In this document: positions 1 to 11,400 of the stretch, one piece after another
Layout: every line of letters begins with the position of its first letter
Numbering within the stretch: the first letter of the stretch is position 1
From: Molanna angustata
Taxonomy: Eukaryota > Arthropoda > Insecta > Trichoptera > Molannidae
Assembly: GCA_963576475.1 (NCBI GenBank)
Contig: OY754990.1
Span: 744,001 to 808,000 of the forward strand
DNA: 64,000 bases
Direction of reading: 5' to 3'
Notes under the pieces: model-generated
What the model was told of the DNA's origin: nothing
The model's database searches: none
The model's input: only the letters and a program-made list of their open reading frames with translations
Made by a program: the position numbers and the translations under genes

Positions 1-1150
1 TTCAAATAAATTCCAGAGTTTCTCAAACATTTTTTATTAAGAAAAACATTTTTTTATGTTAAATATATGTGATTAACTGCCTATATTTCCTAAGTTTTTA
101 AAAATATCGAAAAAAGCCGAAACAATCCAAATAGATAATTTAATTTTCTATAAAACATAGTAACATTGAAGTAGTACATATCTCAAATTTATATAAATTG
201 AATTTAGTGAAGACATTGCTTCATACGATTTCTATGGCAGTCGCCTATACACAATATTATATGTAAGTATTTACAGTTTGATACTTAAATCTCCGAACAT
301 ACACACATACCATCATGCTGATTTCATATTCTGGGTAGGATAAAAGGACTGACCTCCATACTTTCCTATCTTGACAAACATACCTACATGTGTTGTATAG
401 AAAACAAAATATCTTAAAATATTCAATAATTTGGATTTAAGTGTTTATAGTTTGGTACTTATTCTTCAACTATACATACTATCGCTATCGACAGTTGGAT
501 CTCATGAGTTACATGCAACTAGTAAAAATATATATGATTGTCCATGATTATTTAGAATGTGATATTGAATAGTATACAACACTCATTTCGAAATGAATGT
601 TGAATACCTACTATTATTGTTTAATTATGATATTCTTTTGTACCTTATGTAAATAAATAAAATATTAACAAACTCATTCATTTTATTGTTAATCATTGGT
701 ATTATACTGTACACTATCATGGATTGATCCTCAATGCGATCCACACAATGTGGGGTTACCATCGGCAGGTGAGAGCGGGTGTGCATTATCCTATAAAAGA
801 AGCTCGACTTGCGCATATTTTTGACACACCGGCATCTATATCAAAAATTAAAATAATATAAAGGGTAAAAGAATATTTTAAAGCTTGGTGACAGTTTATT
901 TTCTATGCCTATAATATATTTTATTGTACGTAGTGAAATATGTACCTAAGTAGGTACTTACATTATTATTGCATCATGATTCATAAGAAAATAAATACGA
1001 TTGTAAATTATTGTTTTCACCGAAATCAGGATTTTATCAGTATTATCCTACATGGGATTTTATCTGCAGGATTTTATCTATGGTTTCAAGTCTCCGAAGG
1101 TCAGATTTTGGGCGAAGCCGATGGTTAAACCACGTAGAAATATACAATAT

Positions 1151-1263
1151 CAATATTTGCGTGAGAAATGAATTTAAATAAATATCTCCTCCGCTGGGAT
1201 TCGAACCCAGGACGCCCGCACAGAAACCGAACGGCTTACCAACTGTCCCACGGCGGTCGGCGT
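1151..1263 (-). repeat. tRNA-derived SINE (family 3) in left palindrome arm
   Basis: Read on the minus strand, the unit opens with a box A-like segment (GTTGGTAAGCCGTTCGG) followed by a box B-like GGTTCGAATCCC and a tail beginning ATATTTATTTAAATTCATTTC. The same unit recurs at 2153-2265, 19.95 kb, 29.3-29.7 kb, 33.3 kb, 38.2 kb, 51.4 kb and 52.0 kb. Pol III boxes are visible, but there is no reason to think it is a functional tRNA. Confidence 0.8.
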
Positions 1264-1558
1264 AGTAATAAAGTTAAAAAATAATAAAAAATATCGAATG
1301 ATACACACATGGACGCAAGAATGATGTCAATTATGCATACGAAAGTTTTTTAATATACACCGGAAGTAGTAATAAAGATAGAAGAATATGACGTGAAAAC
1401 TGTATGAAGAAATATATAAAATATACAAAAATATACACCGGACGCAGTAATAAAGATAAAAAAATGGTCGTGAAAAATATACGAAGATATATATAAAATA
1501 TACAAAAAATATACTCCGGAAGTAGTAATAAAGATAAAAAAATGGACGTGAAAAATAT

Positions 1559-1806
1559 TGGAAGACATATATAAAATATACAAAAAATATACACTTGGAC
1601 GCAAGTATGAAAAAGACGTAAAAAACGTACCAAAACAGGATAAAACTGAATATTTATATTTTGAAATTTATAAGAAAAACCTTATGCCTACAATGATTGT
1701 GAGCTACAAATAACGCTAAATTCAGTGAGATAAAACTAAAATAATATGTAGAAGTGGTGGACGCCGATCCGTCGGATATTTGGCGGACGCAAAAAGTGTA
1801 GTGGGA

Positions 1807-1860
<54 letters not shown>
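1559..1860. repeat. Palindrome spacer: GATC-(TA)n module
   Basis: This is the unpaired centre of the palindrome. From about 1657 it contains a module (TTTATATTTTGAAATT ... GTGGTGGACGCCGATC ... GTAGTGGGATC) that ends directly in a (TA) tract. The same module occurs at 6360-6516 and, inverted and more diverged, at 36415-36600. In all three copies the (TA) tract starts at the same GATC. Confidence 0.8.
1809..1860. repeat. (TA)26 microsatellite
   Basis: Uninterrupted TA dinucleotides lie between the GTGGGATC module end and the start of the inverted right arm (TTTTTCACGTCC). It marks the inversion junction. Confidence 0.95.
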
Positions 1861-1864
<4 letters not shown>

Positions 1865-2152
1865 TCACGTCCATTTTTTTATCTTTATTACTGCTTCCGG
1901 AGTATATTTTTTGTATATTTTATATATATCTTCGTATATTTTTCACGACCATTTTTTTATCTTTATTACTGCGTCCGGTGTATATTTTTGTATATTTTAT
2001 ATATTTCTTCATACAGTTTTCACGTCATATTCTTCTATCTTTATTACTACTTCCGGTGTATATTAAAAAACTTTCGTATGCATAATTGACATCATTCTTG
2101 CGTCCATGTGTGTATCATTCGATATTTTTTATTATTTTTTAACTTTATTACT

Positions 2153-2265
2153 ACGCCGACCGCCGTGGGACAGTTGGTAAGCCGTTCGGTTTCTGTGCGG
2201 GCGTCCTGGGTTCGAATCCCAGCGGAGGAGATATTTATTTAAATTCATTTCTCACGCAAATATTG
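2153..2265 (+). repeat. tRNA-derived SINE (family 3) in right palindrome arm
   Basis: Exact mirror of 1151-1263. The box B-like GGGTTCGAATCCC is at about 2208-2220. Confidence 0.8.
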
Positions 2266-3415
2266 ATATTGTATATTTCTACGTGGTTTAACCATCGGCT
2301 TCGCCCAAAATCTGACCTTCGGAGACTTGAAACCATAGATAAAATCCTGCAGATAAAATCCCATGTAGGATAATACTGATAAAATCCTGATTTCGGTGAA
2401 AACAATAATTTACAATCGTATTTATTTTCTTATGAATCATGATGCAATAATAATGTAAGTACCTACTTAGGTACATATTTCACTACGTACAATAAAATAT
2501 ATTATAGGCATAGAAAATAAACTGTCACCAAGCTTTAAAATATTCTTTTACCCTTTATATTATTTTAATTTTTGATATAGATGCCGGTGTGTCAAAAATA
2601 TGCGCAAGTCGAGCTTCTTTTATAGGATAATGCACACCCGCTCTCACCTGCCGATGGTAACCCCACATTGTGTGGATCGCATTGAGGATCAATCCATGAT
2701 AGTGTACAGTATAATACCAATGATTAACAATAAAATGAATGAGTTTGTTAATATTTTATTTATTTACATAAGGTACAAAAGAATATCATAATTAAACAAT
2801 AATAGTAGGTATTCAACATTCATTTCGAAATGAGTGTTGTATACTATTCAATATCACATTCTAAATAATCATGGACAATCATATATATTTTTACTAGTTG
2901 CATGTAACTCATGAGATCCAACTGTCGATAGCGATAGTATGTATAGTTGAAGAATAAGTACCAAACTATAAACACTTAAATCCAAATTATTGAATATTTT
3001 AAGATATTTTGTTTTCTATACAACACATGTAGGTATGTTTGTCAAGATAGGAAAGTATGGAGGTCAGTCCTTTTATCCTACCCAGAATATGAAATCAGCA
3101 TGATGGTATGTGTGTATGTTCGGAGATTTAAGTATCAAACTGTAAATACTTACATATAATATTGTGTATAGGCGACTGCCATAGAAATCGTATGAAGCAA
3201 TGTCTTCACTAAATTCAATTTATATAAATTTGAGATATGTACTACTTCAATGTTACTATGTTTTATAGAAAATTAAATTATCTATTTGGATTGTTTCGGC
3301 TTTTTTCGATATTTTTAAAAACTTAGGAAATATAGGCAGTTAATCACATATATTTAACATAAAAAAATGTTTTTCTTAATAAAAAATGTTTGAGAAACTC
3401 TGGAATTTATTTGAA

Positions 3416-6350
3416 AAAATTCGTTTGAGATTTTGTATTTGTATATGTTCGTACCAATTTTCAGCGTTCAAGCTTTTATTGTTTCTGAGATATATGGAAA
3501 AATAATGTATAAATTCAAAAGTTGATACAAAAATATCCTGACTGAATGATACCCTGACTGAAACAAAAATTCAAAATTCTGAGTATAAAAGTTTGGGCTC
3601 AATTTTTTTTAACAATTTTTATAAAAATTGAATTTAGTGACGACATTGCTTCATACAATTTGTATGGCAGTCGCTTATACACAATATGTAAGAAGACTAA
3701 CTTAATAGTTTGATAGGAACTTAATATCCAAACATACATACAGAACCATCACGCTGTTTTCATATTCCGGGTAGGAAAAGAGGACTGACATCCATACTAC
3801 TGTCCTATCTTGACATACATACCAACATGTCTTAAAATTTTCAATATTTTGTATTTATGGGTTTATAGTTTGATTCTTATTCTTCAACTATACATACTAT
3901 CGCTATCGACAGTTGGATCTCATGTGTTACATGCAACTAGTATAATAAAAATCCATGATATCATTCCATCATTTTAAACTCAGATTGTCTATTTTAAAGT
4001 TTTAAAAATGATATAAGAGGAACTTAATTTGGAGATGTGGCAACAATATCACGAGGTGCACTTTTAAGTGGAACACAGAATAACCTTATTAGGAAATGGC
4101 GTGATAGTTATGAATGCAAATGTTTTCTTTCTGCACACTGACGATGGACAGTCTGTTAATAGATGCCCATGTATAAATTTAATGTAATCAAAAAATTACC
4201 TTAAATTTATTTAATAAATTTAAAGCAGATCAAAAGTTATAAGGGGAAACGGACTCACACACACGCGCACACACAGACACACGAAATGTTCTACTCCGAA
4301 TTCTGAGTAAATCCGTGTATGGAACATATATGCTGCGAAGCCTCTATGTTGGTGTTTCATGACTTCAAAATTGGAAAAGCCGTGAAAAAAGTAGACCCTG
4401 TATACAATTCTCGCGTATCCTGGCTTGAAACATTGTCGATAGGTATATTAAGAGAACAAAGTTCTCTTGAACAAATCGACAGTTGAAATATGTAATTAAG
4501 ATAAACGCAAAAAAACAATAATAAACTAGTTGCATGTATTGTAATACATGAGATCCAACTGTCGATAGCGATAGTATGTTAGTTGAAGAATAAGTACCAA
4601 ACTATAAACCCATAAATACAAATTATTGAATATCTTAAGATATTTTGTTTTCTATACAACAGATGTAGGTACCTATGTATGTCAAGAAAGGACAATATGG
4701 AGGTCAGTCCTTTTTTCTAACCAGAATATGAAAACAGCATGATGGTATGATTGAAGATATTATATAGAACATAAGATATGCTGCGAAGCCTCTAAGTTTG
4801 TGTTTTTTGCATGTAATAAGTCCACTACGACATACAAAATGTTCCTAATTCGCGCATCTTGGCTTAATACTGTCGATATGTTTAGATAAATAAAGTTAGT
4901 ACAACGTCTGCCGGGTTTCGCAAGTTAAGTAATATTTTAAAATTTTGTTGAAAGTATCATTATTATTTTATTTTCTTGGCAAATACAGGATACTGTGGTG
5001 GGTTCGATAGAGAATGTGTAACAAGAGTTAAGCTAAACGATCGCTAATCAATGTGTTATCTGATCTGCGTGACGAACGGGAAGTCTATAATACAAGCCTA
5101 AATCCCTTTTACGGAAGTGTAGAAATTTTGTTTACCACTGACAAATTACTATTAAAGCCGGGACGCGGCCGATCTATGGATTGAAAAAAGGTTAAGTAAT
5201 TATACGCACTCCTCAAAGTTTCACTGTAAACCATTGATTTCAATAATATACGGAGTAAATGAAATGATCCTTGACTTGTTACGTACAAATACGCGGCCGT
5301 CGATACAAAAATTGGATAGACCGTAGGTTATAATATTCTCTTTGAACACTAGTTGCATCGTTGCATGTATCGTATGAGATCCAACTGTCGATAGCGATAG
5401 CATGTATAGTTGAAGAATAAGTACCAAACTATAAACCCTTAGATTATATATAATTCTATGTATAAACCCATAAATCCAAATTATTGAATATTTTAAGATA
5501 TTTTTTTTATACAGCACATGTTGGTAAGTATGTCAAGATAGGATAGTATGGAGGTCAGTCCTTTTTTCCTACCCAGGGAATATAAACAGCCTGATGGTAT
5601 GTTTGTATGTTTGGAGCTTAGATTATATATGATATGGAGATTAATTATCAAACTATAAGTCTTCCTTGATATCGTGTATAGGTGACTGCCATACAAAATT
5701 GTATGAAGCGATGTCTTCACTAAATTTAATATTTACTAGTTGCATGTAACACATGAGATCCAACTGTCGATAGCGATAGAATGTATAGTTGAAGAATAAC
5801 CAAACTATAAACCCATAAATACAAATTATTTAATATTTTAAGATATTTGTTTTTCTATACAACACATGTAGGTATGTATGTCAAGATAGGATAGTATGGA
5901 GGTCAGTCCTTTGATCCTACCCAGAATATGAAAACAGCATGATGGTATGTACGTATGTTTGTTTGGAGATTAGTATCAAACTATTTAAGTCTTCTTAGAT
6001 ATTGTGTGAAGGCGATTGCCATAAAAATTGTATGAAGCAATGTCGTCACTAAATTCAATTTTTATAAAAATTATTAAAAAAAAATTGAGATGTGCTAATA
6101 CCATGTTAATATTTTTTATAGAAAATTAAATTATCTAGTTGGGGTGTTTCGGCTTTTCTTGATATTTTTAAAAAAATTGGAAATATAGGCAGTTAAACTC
6201 ATAAATTTATCATAAAAAAAATATTTTTCTTAAATCTAACTTTTATGGTTTCTGAGATATATGGAAAAATAAACCAAAATTTCAAAAGTTGATAACCCCT
6301 GACTGATACAAAAATTCACATTTCTGAGTATAAAAGTTTTGTAGGCCTAT
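3416..6350. repeat. Composite dispersed repeat (CCAACTGTCGAT family)
   Basis: AT-rich noncoding DNA made of overlapping and nested copies of one family. Recurring landmarks are ACTAGTTGCATGTAACACAT, GATCCAACTGTCGATAGCG, GGAGGTCAGTCCTTTT, TAGGCAGTTAA, and an end reading AACAAATCGACAGTTG. The beginning and end form a short inverted repeat (CCAACTGTCGAT / ATCGACAGTTG). Several blocks are collinear with 38.3-40.6 kb: 4225-4500 with about 38,800-39,150; 4780-4900 with about 39,440-39,560; 4985-5330 with about 39,850-40,250. The short open frames inside have no recognisable product. The family is probably a non-autonomous DNA element, but its termini are not settled. Confidence 0.75.
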
Positions 6351-6359
6351 AACTATAAT

Positions 6360-6758
<399 letters not shown>

Positions 6759-6859
6759 ACTAGAAAGGTTTTCACGGGTATTTGAAAATATGAAATTATT
6801 ATTATCTTTGGGGTTATCCCGCGTCAAAATCAGATCCTTGGAAGGATCTTTCGTCAACC

Positions 6860-6893
6860 GACGTTTCGCCTGGATCACACCAGGCATCTTCAG
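6860..6893 (-). ncRNA. Hammerhead ribozyme-like motif, left arm
   Basis: On the minus strand the order is CTGAAGA, a T, a 6-bp hairpin (GCCTGG / CCAGGC with a 6-base loop), then GAAAC and GTC. This matches the hammerhead core CUGANGA - stem II - GAAA - UH. The ACGT at the stem III position is self-complementary, as in dimeric minimal hammerheads reported from Penelope-like elements. Stem I is weak (two G-C plus two G-U pairs). One extra U lies between CUGAAGA and stem II. Activity is not shown by sequence alone. Confidence 0.5.
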
Positions 6894-6987
6894 GGCCTTG
6901 TTGATAGATTCTCGCTTCGTGTGTCAGTGCAAGCACGTCCGTTCGAGCCGAGAACCTAGCACCAAGTGAATATTGGAAAGTTAAAGT

Positions 6988-7533
6988 TTAAACTGTAGGG
7001 GTAGATGGGTTTTCCCCGCTTTTGTTCGCCTTAATGGCTTTTGACTGGCTTCTGGTGATTCGCCTCACGCTTAATGATGTATCTATTGTATTAATTTTAT
7101 TTGTTTGGCGTTTAACATTTAATGGGTTTACTGTAATGGGATTTTTATTGCTGTCAATTTCTGAGGTATTTAATGAATGTTTTATAATGTTATTTTTATT
7201 TTTATTGTCGATTCTATTTTTATGTAAGATATTTTTCCAGGCCAGCGGGAGACGCACACCATCGTCTCGATTATTCACGACATTCTTCCTTTTGTAAATT
7301 TCGATTGCCTCTCTATAAATTCTTACTGTTTCTGTGTTAATACTTGCAACTACGCGTGCATTATCGAAATCGATTTGATGTCCTTCGTTCAGAGTATGTT
7401 GGACTAGTGAAGACGTTAATTTTCTATTGTTTGAATCCACTCTATGCTCCGCGACCCTGGCTGATATTTTTCTGTTACTTTTTCCCATACGTACTTTTTC
7501 CCATCTGTTACTTTTTCCCATACTTTTTCCCAT
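6988..7533 (-). pseudogene. Penelope-like element C-terminal GIY-YIG-type endonuclease fragment
   Basis: A minus-strand frame of 181 codons. Its N-terminal part has a GKSNRKISARVAEHR segment (tail of a GIY-YIG fold with the conserved Arg), then SSLVQHTLNEGHQIDF, then REAIEIYKRKN, then a segment ending LAWKN. This order is typical of the endonuclease C-terminus of Penelope-like reverse transcriptases. The reverse transcriptase itself is absent. The first codons fall in a duplicated GGGAAAAAGTAACAG stretch, so the real N-terminus is lost and the initiator is arbitrary. The frame ends in GENPSTPTV, shared with the inverted copy at 7588-7693. Confidence 0.65.
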
Positions 7534-7587
7534 ACGTACGCGACCCTGGCTGATATTTTTCTGTTACTTTTTCCCATACGTTTCCCA

Positions 7588-7693
7588 TAAATCATGCGAC
7601 AAGACATACGTGGGAAAAAGTAACAGAAAAATATCAGCCAGGGTCGCGGAGCATAGAGTGGATGGGGAAAACCCATCTACCCCTACAGTTTAA
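7588..7693 (+). pseudogene. Second, internally deleted Penelope-like endonuclease fragment
   Basis: Plus-strand frame reading TYVGKSNRKISARVAEHRVD joined directly to GENPSTPTV and a stop at 7691-7693. Compared with the minus-strand copy it lacks the roughly 110 residues between those two segments, so an internal deletion of more than 300 bp has joined them near 7663. Confidence 0.6.
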
Positions 7694-7787
7694 ACTTTAA
7701 CTTTCCAATATTCACTTGGTGCTAGGTTCTCGGCTCGAACGGACGTGCTTGCACTGACACACGAAGCGAGAATCTATCAACAAGGCC

Positions 7788-7821
7788 CTGAAGATGCCTG
7801 GTGTGATCCAGGCGAAACGTC
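7788..7821 (+). ncRNA. Hammerhead ribozyme-like motif, right arm
   Basis: Mirror copy of 6860-6893: CTGAAGA at 7788-7794, stem II 7796-7813, GAAAC 7814-7818, GTC 7819-7821 (predicted cleavage after the C). Upstream GGCC and downstream GGTT can form a short stem I. Confidence 0.5.
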
Positions 7822-7884
7822 GGTTGACGAAAGATCCTTCCAAGGATCTGATTTTGACGCGGGATAACCCCAAAGATAATAATA

Positions 7885-7890
<6 letters not shown>

Positions 7891-7966
<76 letters not shown>
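7891..7966. repeat. (TA)n microsatellite, right flank of Penelope pair
   Basis: About 38 TA units begin exactly at the end of the right inverted arm. Confidence 0.95.
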
Positions 7967-7968
<2 letters not shown>

Positions 7969-8160
7969 TACTTGATTTGTAGAGTCCCCTTTAAAACTCG
8001 AGTGCAAACTCTTATTGGGGGGTAATGTAATGTAATGTAATGTAATGTTAATATTGTACATATGTATATTGTAACTGTATTATCTATGTATTGTATCTAT
8101 TGCATTATGTATCATCTTTTTTCTTTATCAAATAAATAAAATAAATATTAGAAATATAAT
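7967..8160. repeat. AT-rich tail with (TAATG)n
   Basis: Contains about five TAATG units at 8023-8049 and ends in AAATAAATAAAATAAATATT. It looks like the 3' tail of a retroposon. No coding sequence is seen between this and the first glucosidase exon. Confidence 0.45.
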
Positions 8161-8298
8161 ACATATCACTCAATACCCTTCAGCACCCTTTTGATGAGAC
8201 AGACAGAATTATGAAAATTTGTAGTTGAACGAACTTTGGCGCAAACCAAACCTCTCCTGTTCTCTCAAAAGATAAATAAAACTTGGCCACATTTTCAG

Positions 8299-8419
8299 GT
8301 GGAGGACTCCGATCCTGGAGCGTGGGAGGAGAACTACAAGTCTCATCATGACACCAAGCCTCGAGGGCCCGAGGGGCTCTCCATGGATGTCGTTTTCCCG
8401 AAGGCTACGCATCTATACG
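8299..8419 (+). CDS. GANAB: GANAB exon a (first visible)
   Basis: Encodes [12 protein letters not shown] to THLY plus the first base of a Gly codon. Acceptor TTTTCAG, donor GGTGAGT. The incoming phase is 0, so the preceding exon, which is not seen, ends on a codon boundary. Confidence 0.93.
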
Positions 8420-11400
8420 GTGAGTCTGCTCTGCTCCTTGCAACAAATCCATCTCTTTTCTAGACAAATTTGCTTTAATACTTTCATTGCTATGTAAAGT
8501 TATAATATCTCCTTGGGCTTCTTCAATGGCGCTACAGCCCATATCGAGCCTTGGCCTCCGCCAGCCTTCGCCTTCAGCTTCTTCTATCGTCCGTAGCTAC
8601 TCTCCAACTAAATATAAAATAAACAATCAAACATGGAGGCTTCGACTTTGTTGAAATTCATATGTTAAGAGGGTGACTGCTGCCAACGTACCTATTTTTT
8701 CAATTTGATATACCATCATTATTACTAAACGAATCATTTTGAAAAAAATAATCTAGTTAGTTTGGATATTAATAAAGAGAAATATACCTTAACTATTTGA
8801 TTTTGTTCTGTATATATTCTTGTAGGAAAATAATGACATACCCCGATTTTCAACGTTTATCTTATATTTTTAATAAACTATAAGGCGTAGAGTAATATAT
8901 TTTTTTTTAAATTAAAGAAGACAAAAATATCTAGAAAAATATAATGTGACGTTGCATTAATGCTTCAGGTTTAGTAAATAAACCTAAAAAACATTTATTT
9001 TCCATTGAGCGCCATTGCGTAACAAAAGTTTTTTTGGTTTATTTACTTAACCTGATGCGTTAATGCAACGTCATATCATATTTTTCCAGGTATTTTGTTC
9101 TTCTTTAATTTATAAAAAAAAATATTGCTCTATACGTTATATTTTTTTAGAAATTTAAGATAAATATTTCCGATTCTCGACCGATTTCGTTCACCTAAGC
9201 ACAAGCAATTATTTGCTTATTTTAGGGAACGTAGGAAGATGTATATGTACTTGTTTAACAAGGACATATTCATTTTTATATTAAAAAAAAAAAAAAAAAA
9301 AATATCTAAAATCGAGGTATGCTTATTATTTTCCTACAAGAATATAAACAGAACAAAATCAAAAAGTTAAGTTAAGTTATATTTCTCTTTATTATATCTA
9401 ATTCTCCAGGCGTCACCATCAGGCATGGGTCCTAGGATTCCAGCATTTCAGCAGATCTGGCTGTAAGTGTCCATCTTTCACATCCATATGTCACAATTGT
9501 TCCCCTTGGGCTAGTGATATAAGTATAATTACCCTTTCAATAAACGCACACTACAATTTAAAAATCTTTAAAATATTAAAAAAAAAAATACAACTTTATA
9601 AAAACACAGACAGGCAGATATCACAAGATTTAAACGAGTGGGTTGTGGCCAACGCTAAACTCCTCACTAAAAGTCATTCTATAAAGTATTCAAATTTTGT
9701 ATGGAAAATATTCAGCATTTTCATAAAATGAGTTTGTTAAATTATTTTTTATTTAAATATTTTATTATGATAACTTGATGACTCTTCAATGCCATTTTTT
9801 GAAAGTGATGTGTCTTTTTACCTATTTGAAAATAAAAATTTCCTGAGCTTGGGTTTTGTTTAAGTGTTGTAGATAGTTGGTTAATTGTAATTTTACGTTG
9901 AACATGTTATTAACTGAATGCAAGAACTCGTTTGTAAAGGAGGGGGCTTCCCCTCTCCTGCTCCGCTCCTCCCGTTCCTGTGCGATTCCCATCCACTGGG
10001 ATCCAACCAATCTCTTGATCTCACCTGCTAGGTGGCCCCTTGGACATGCTAGAAAACAAAATAAATATGTGTATTGTGGTGCACGGTTTCAGGTATTCCT
10101 GAACACGCGGACAGCTTCGCCCTTCGCACCACCAAGAACGAGGATCCCTACCGTCTGTACAACTTGGACGTGTTTGAGTATGAACTGCAATCCACGATGG
10201 CGCTGTACGGAGCCGTACCAGTCGTTTACGCTCATGGGTTTGTATATTTACTATCAGCCAGACGGCCAAGGTGACATTTATGCCATTCACCTCTCTGCCA
10301 TTGAGAGAGTTATACGAGTTCATAATTAGGCTTCCCGTGCACTAGGCAGCCTGGCTGCAGCAGCCAGTCGATGACCCCTTAGGTTAGTATTCTTCATGCG
10401 ACAGATCATTGTCTCCAGCCTATGGAGAGTCATAGTTACCATGGAGTATCTTATATGTCCGACAAAGATGTCAATCCCAGGAAATTCTAATTTAGTAAAT
10501 TGATGTTGCACCCTCTCAATTTTAATATTATAATAATAGTCCTTTATGTGGCAACTTGTTAATTTTTATTCAGTTTAACATTGTTTCATAACATTATACT
10601 CTATAATGTGTTATATCTATAAGTTACTAATAATTTTTGTAACTTTGTAACATTATACTAGCAATAATTTTTGTAACTCTGTAACATTACATTCGTAATA
10701 ATTTTTGTAACTCTGTAACATTACATTCGTAATAATTTTTGTATCTCTGTAACATTACATTCGTAATAATTTTTGTTACTCTGTAACATTATACTTGTAA
10801 TATTTTTTGTAACTTTTTACTATAATACTCGTCAGCCTTCGTCGCTCAGTTGGTTAGATATCTGACTGCTGAGCCAAAGGTCCTGGGCTCGATTCCCGGT
10901 GGAGACAGTTTTTAATTGTGTTTTCAGTCTGGATCTGTGAGACTATTAATATCGTAAGTCTCCAGAACGTGGCAACTTGTTATTGGGTGCGTGTTAAATT
11001 AATATTTGACATAGTACAGCTGTTAGTTACCCGAGAAGCAATATTAAATAAATAAATAAATAAATAAGTAATGATTTTTGTTACTTTGTAACATTTTACT
11101 CTTAATAATTTTCGTTACTTTGTTCTTTGTTACATTATACTAGTAATAATTTTTGTAACTTTGTAACATTACACTCATAAATTTTTTTGTTAATTTGTAA
11201 CATTTTACTACTAACAATTTTTGTAATTTTGTAACATTATATTATTAATAATTTTTGTAACTTTGGAACATCATTCTCTAATAATTTTTGTCTATTTATA
11301 CTTTGATGATGACTTTTTTGTTCAGCATGGAGCGCACAGTGGGCGTGTTCTGGCTCAACTCTGCCGAGACGTGGGTCGACGTGGAGAACAGCCGCGACGC

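Larger units (their letters stand above)
1..3415. repeat. Near-perfect inverted repeat (palindrome), arms about 1.56 kb
   Basis: Position i pairs with position 3416-i. The left arm (1 to about 1558) and right arm (about 1858 to 3415) read as exact reverse complements wherever I compared them, with one mismatch seen (1523 T against 1893 G). The arms are separated by about 300 bp of unpaired spacer ending in a (TA) tract. The symmetry is still perfect at base 1, so the left arm probably continues outside the window and the true outer boundary is unknown. Each arm carries a tRNA-derived SINE, modules with GCGTCC and TTTATTACT motifs, and part of the composite repeat family that continues after 3415. 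The mirrored open frames in the arms are not genes. A recent fold-back duplication and an assembly artefact both remain possible. Confidence 0.93.
6788..7893. mobile_element. Two inverted, truncated Penelope-like retroelement copies
   Basis: Arms of 230 bp (6788-7017 and 7664-7893; position i pairs with 14681-i) appear to be perfect reverse complements. They flank about 650 bp containing remains of the element's endonuclease-containing C-terminus on both strands. Each arm is the 3' noncoding end of one copy, and the 5' ends meet near 7575-7610, where the motif GGGAAAAAGTAACAG is repeated and inverted. (TA) tracts abut both outer ends, so the pair sits within, or has generated, TA-rich flanks. 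Inverted and partial terminal repeats are usual for Penelope-like elements. Assignment rests on the endonuclease-like protein and the hammerhead-like motif. Confidence 0.7.

Noticed and set aside
1331..2085. Mirrored ORFs in the palindrome arms
   Set aside because: The same repeat read twice; hydrophobic Ile/Leu/Phe runs reflect AT-rich units (TTTTTATCTTTATTACT).
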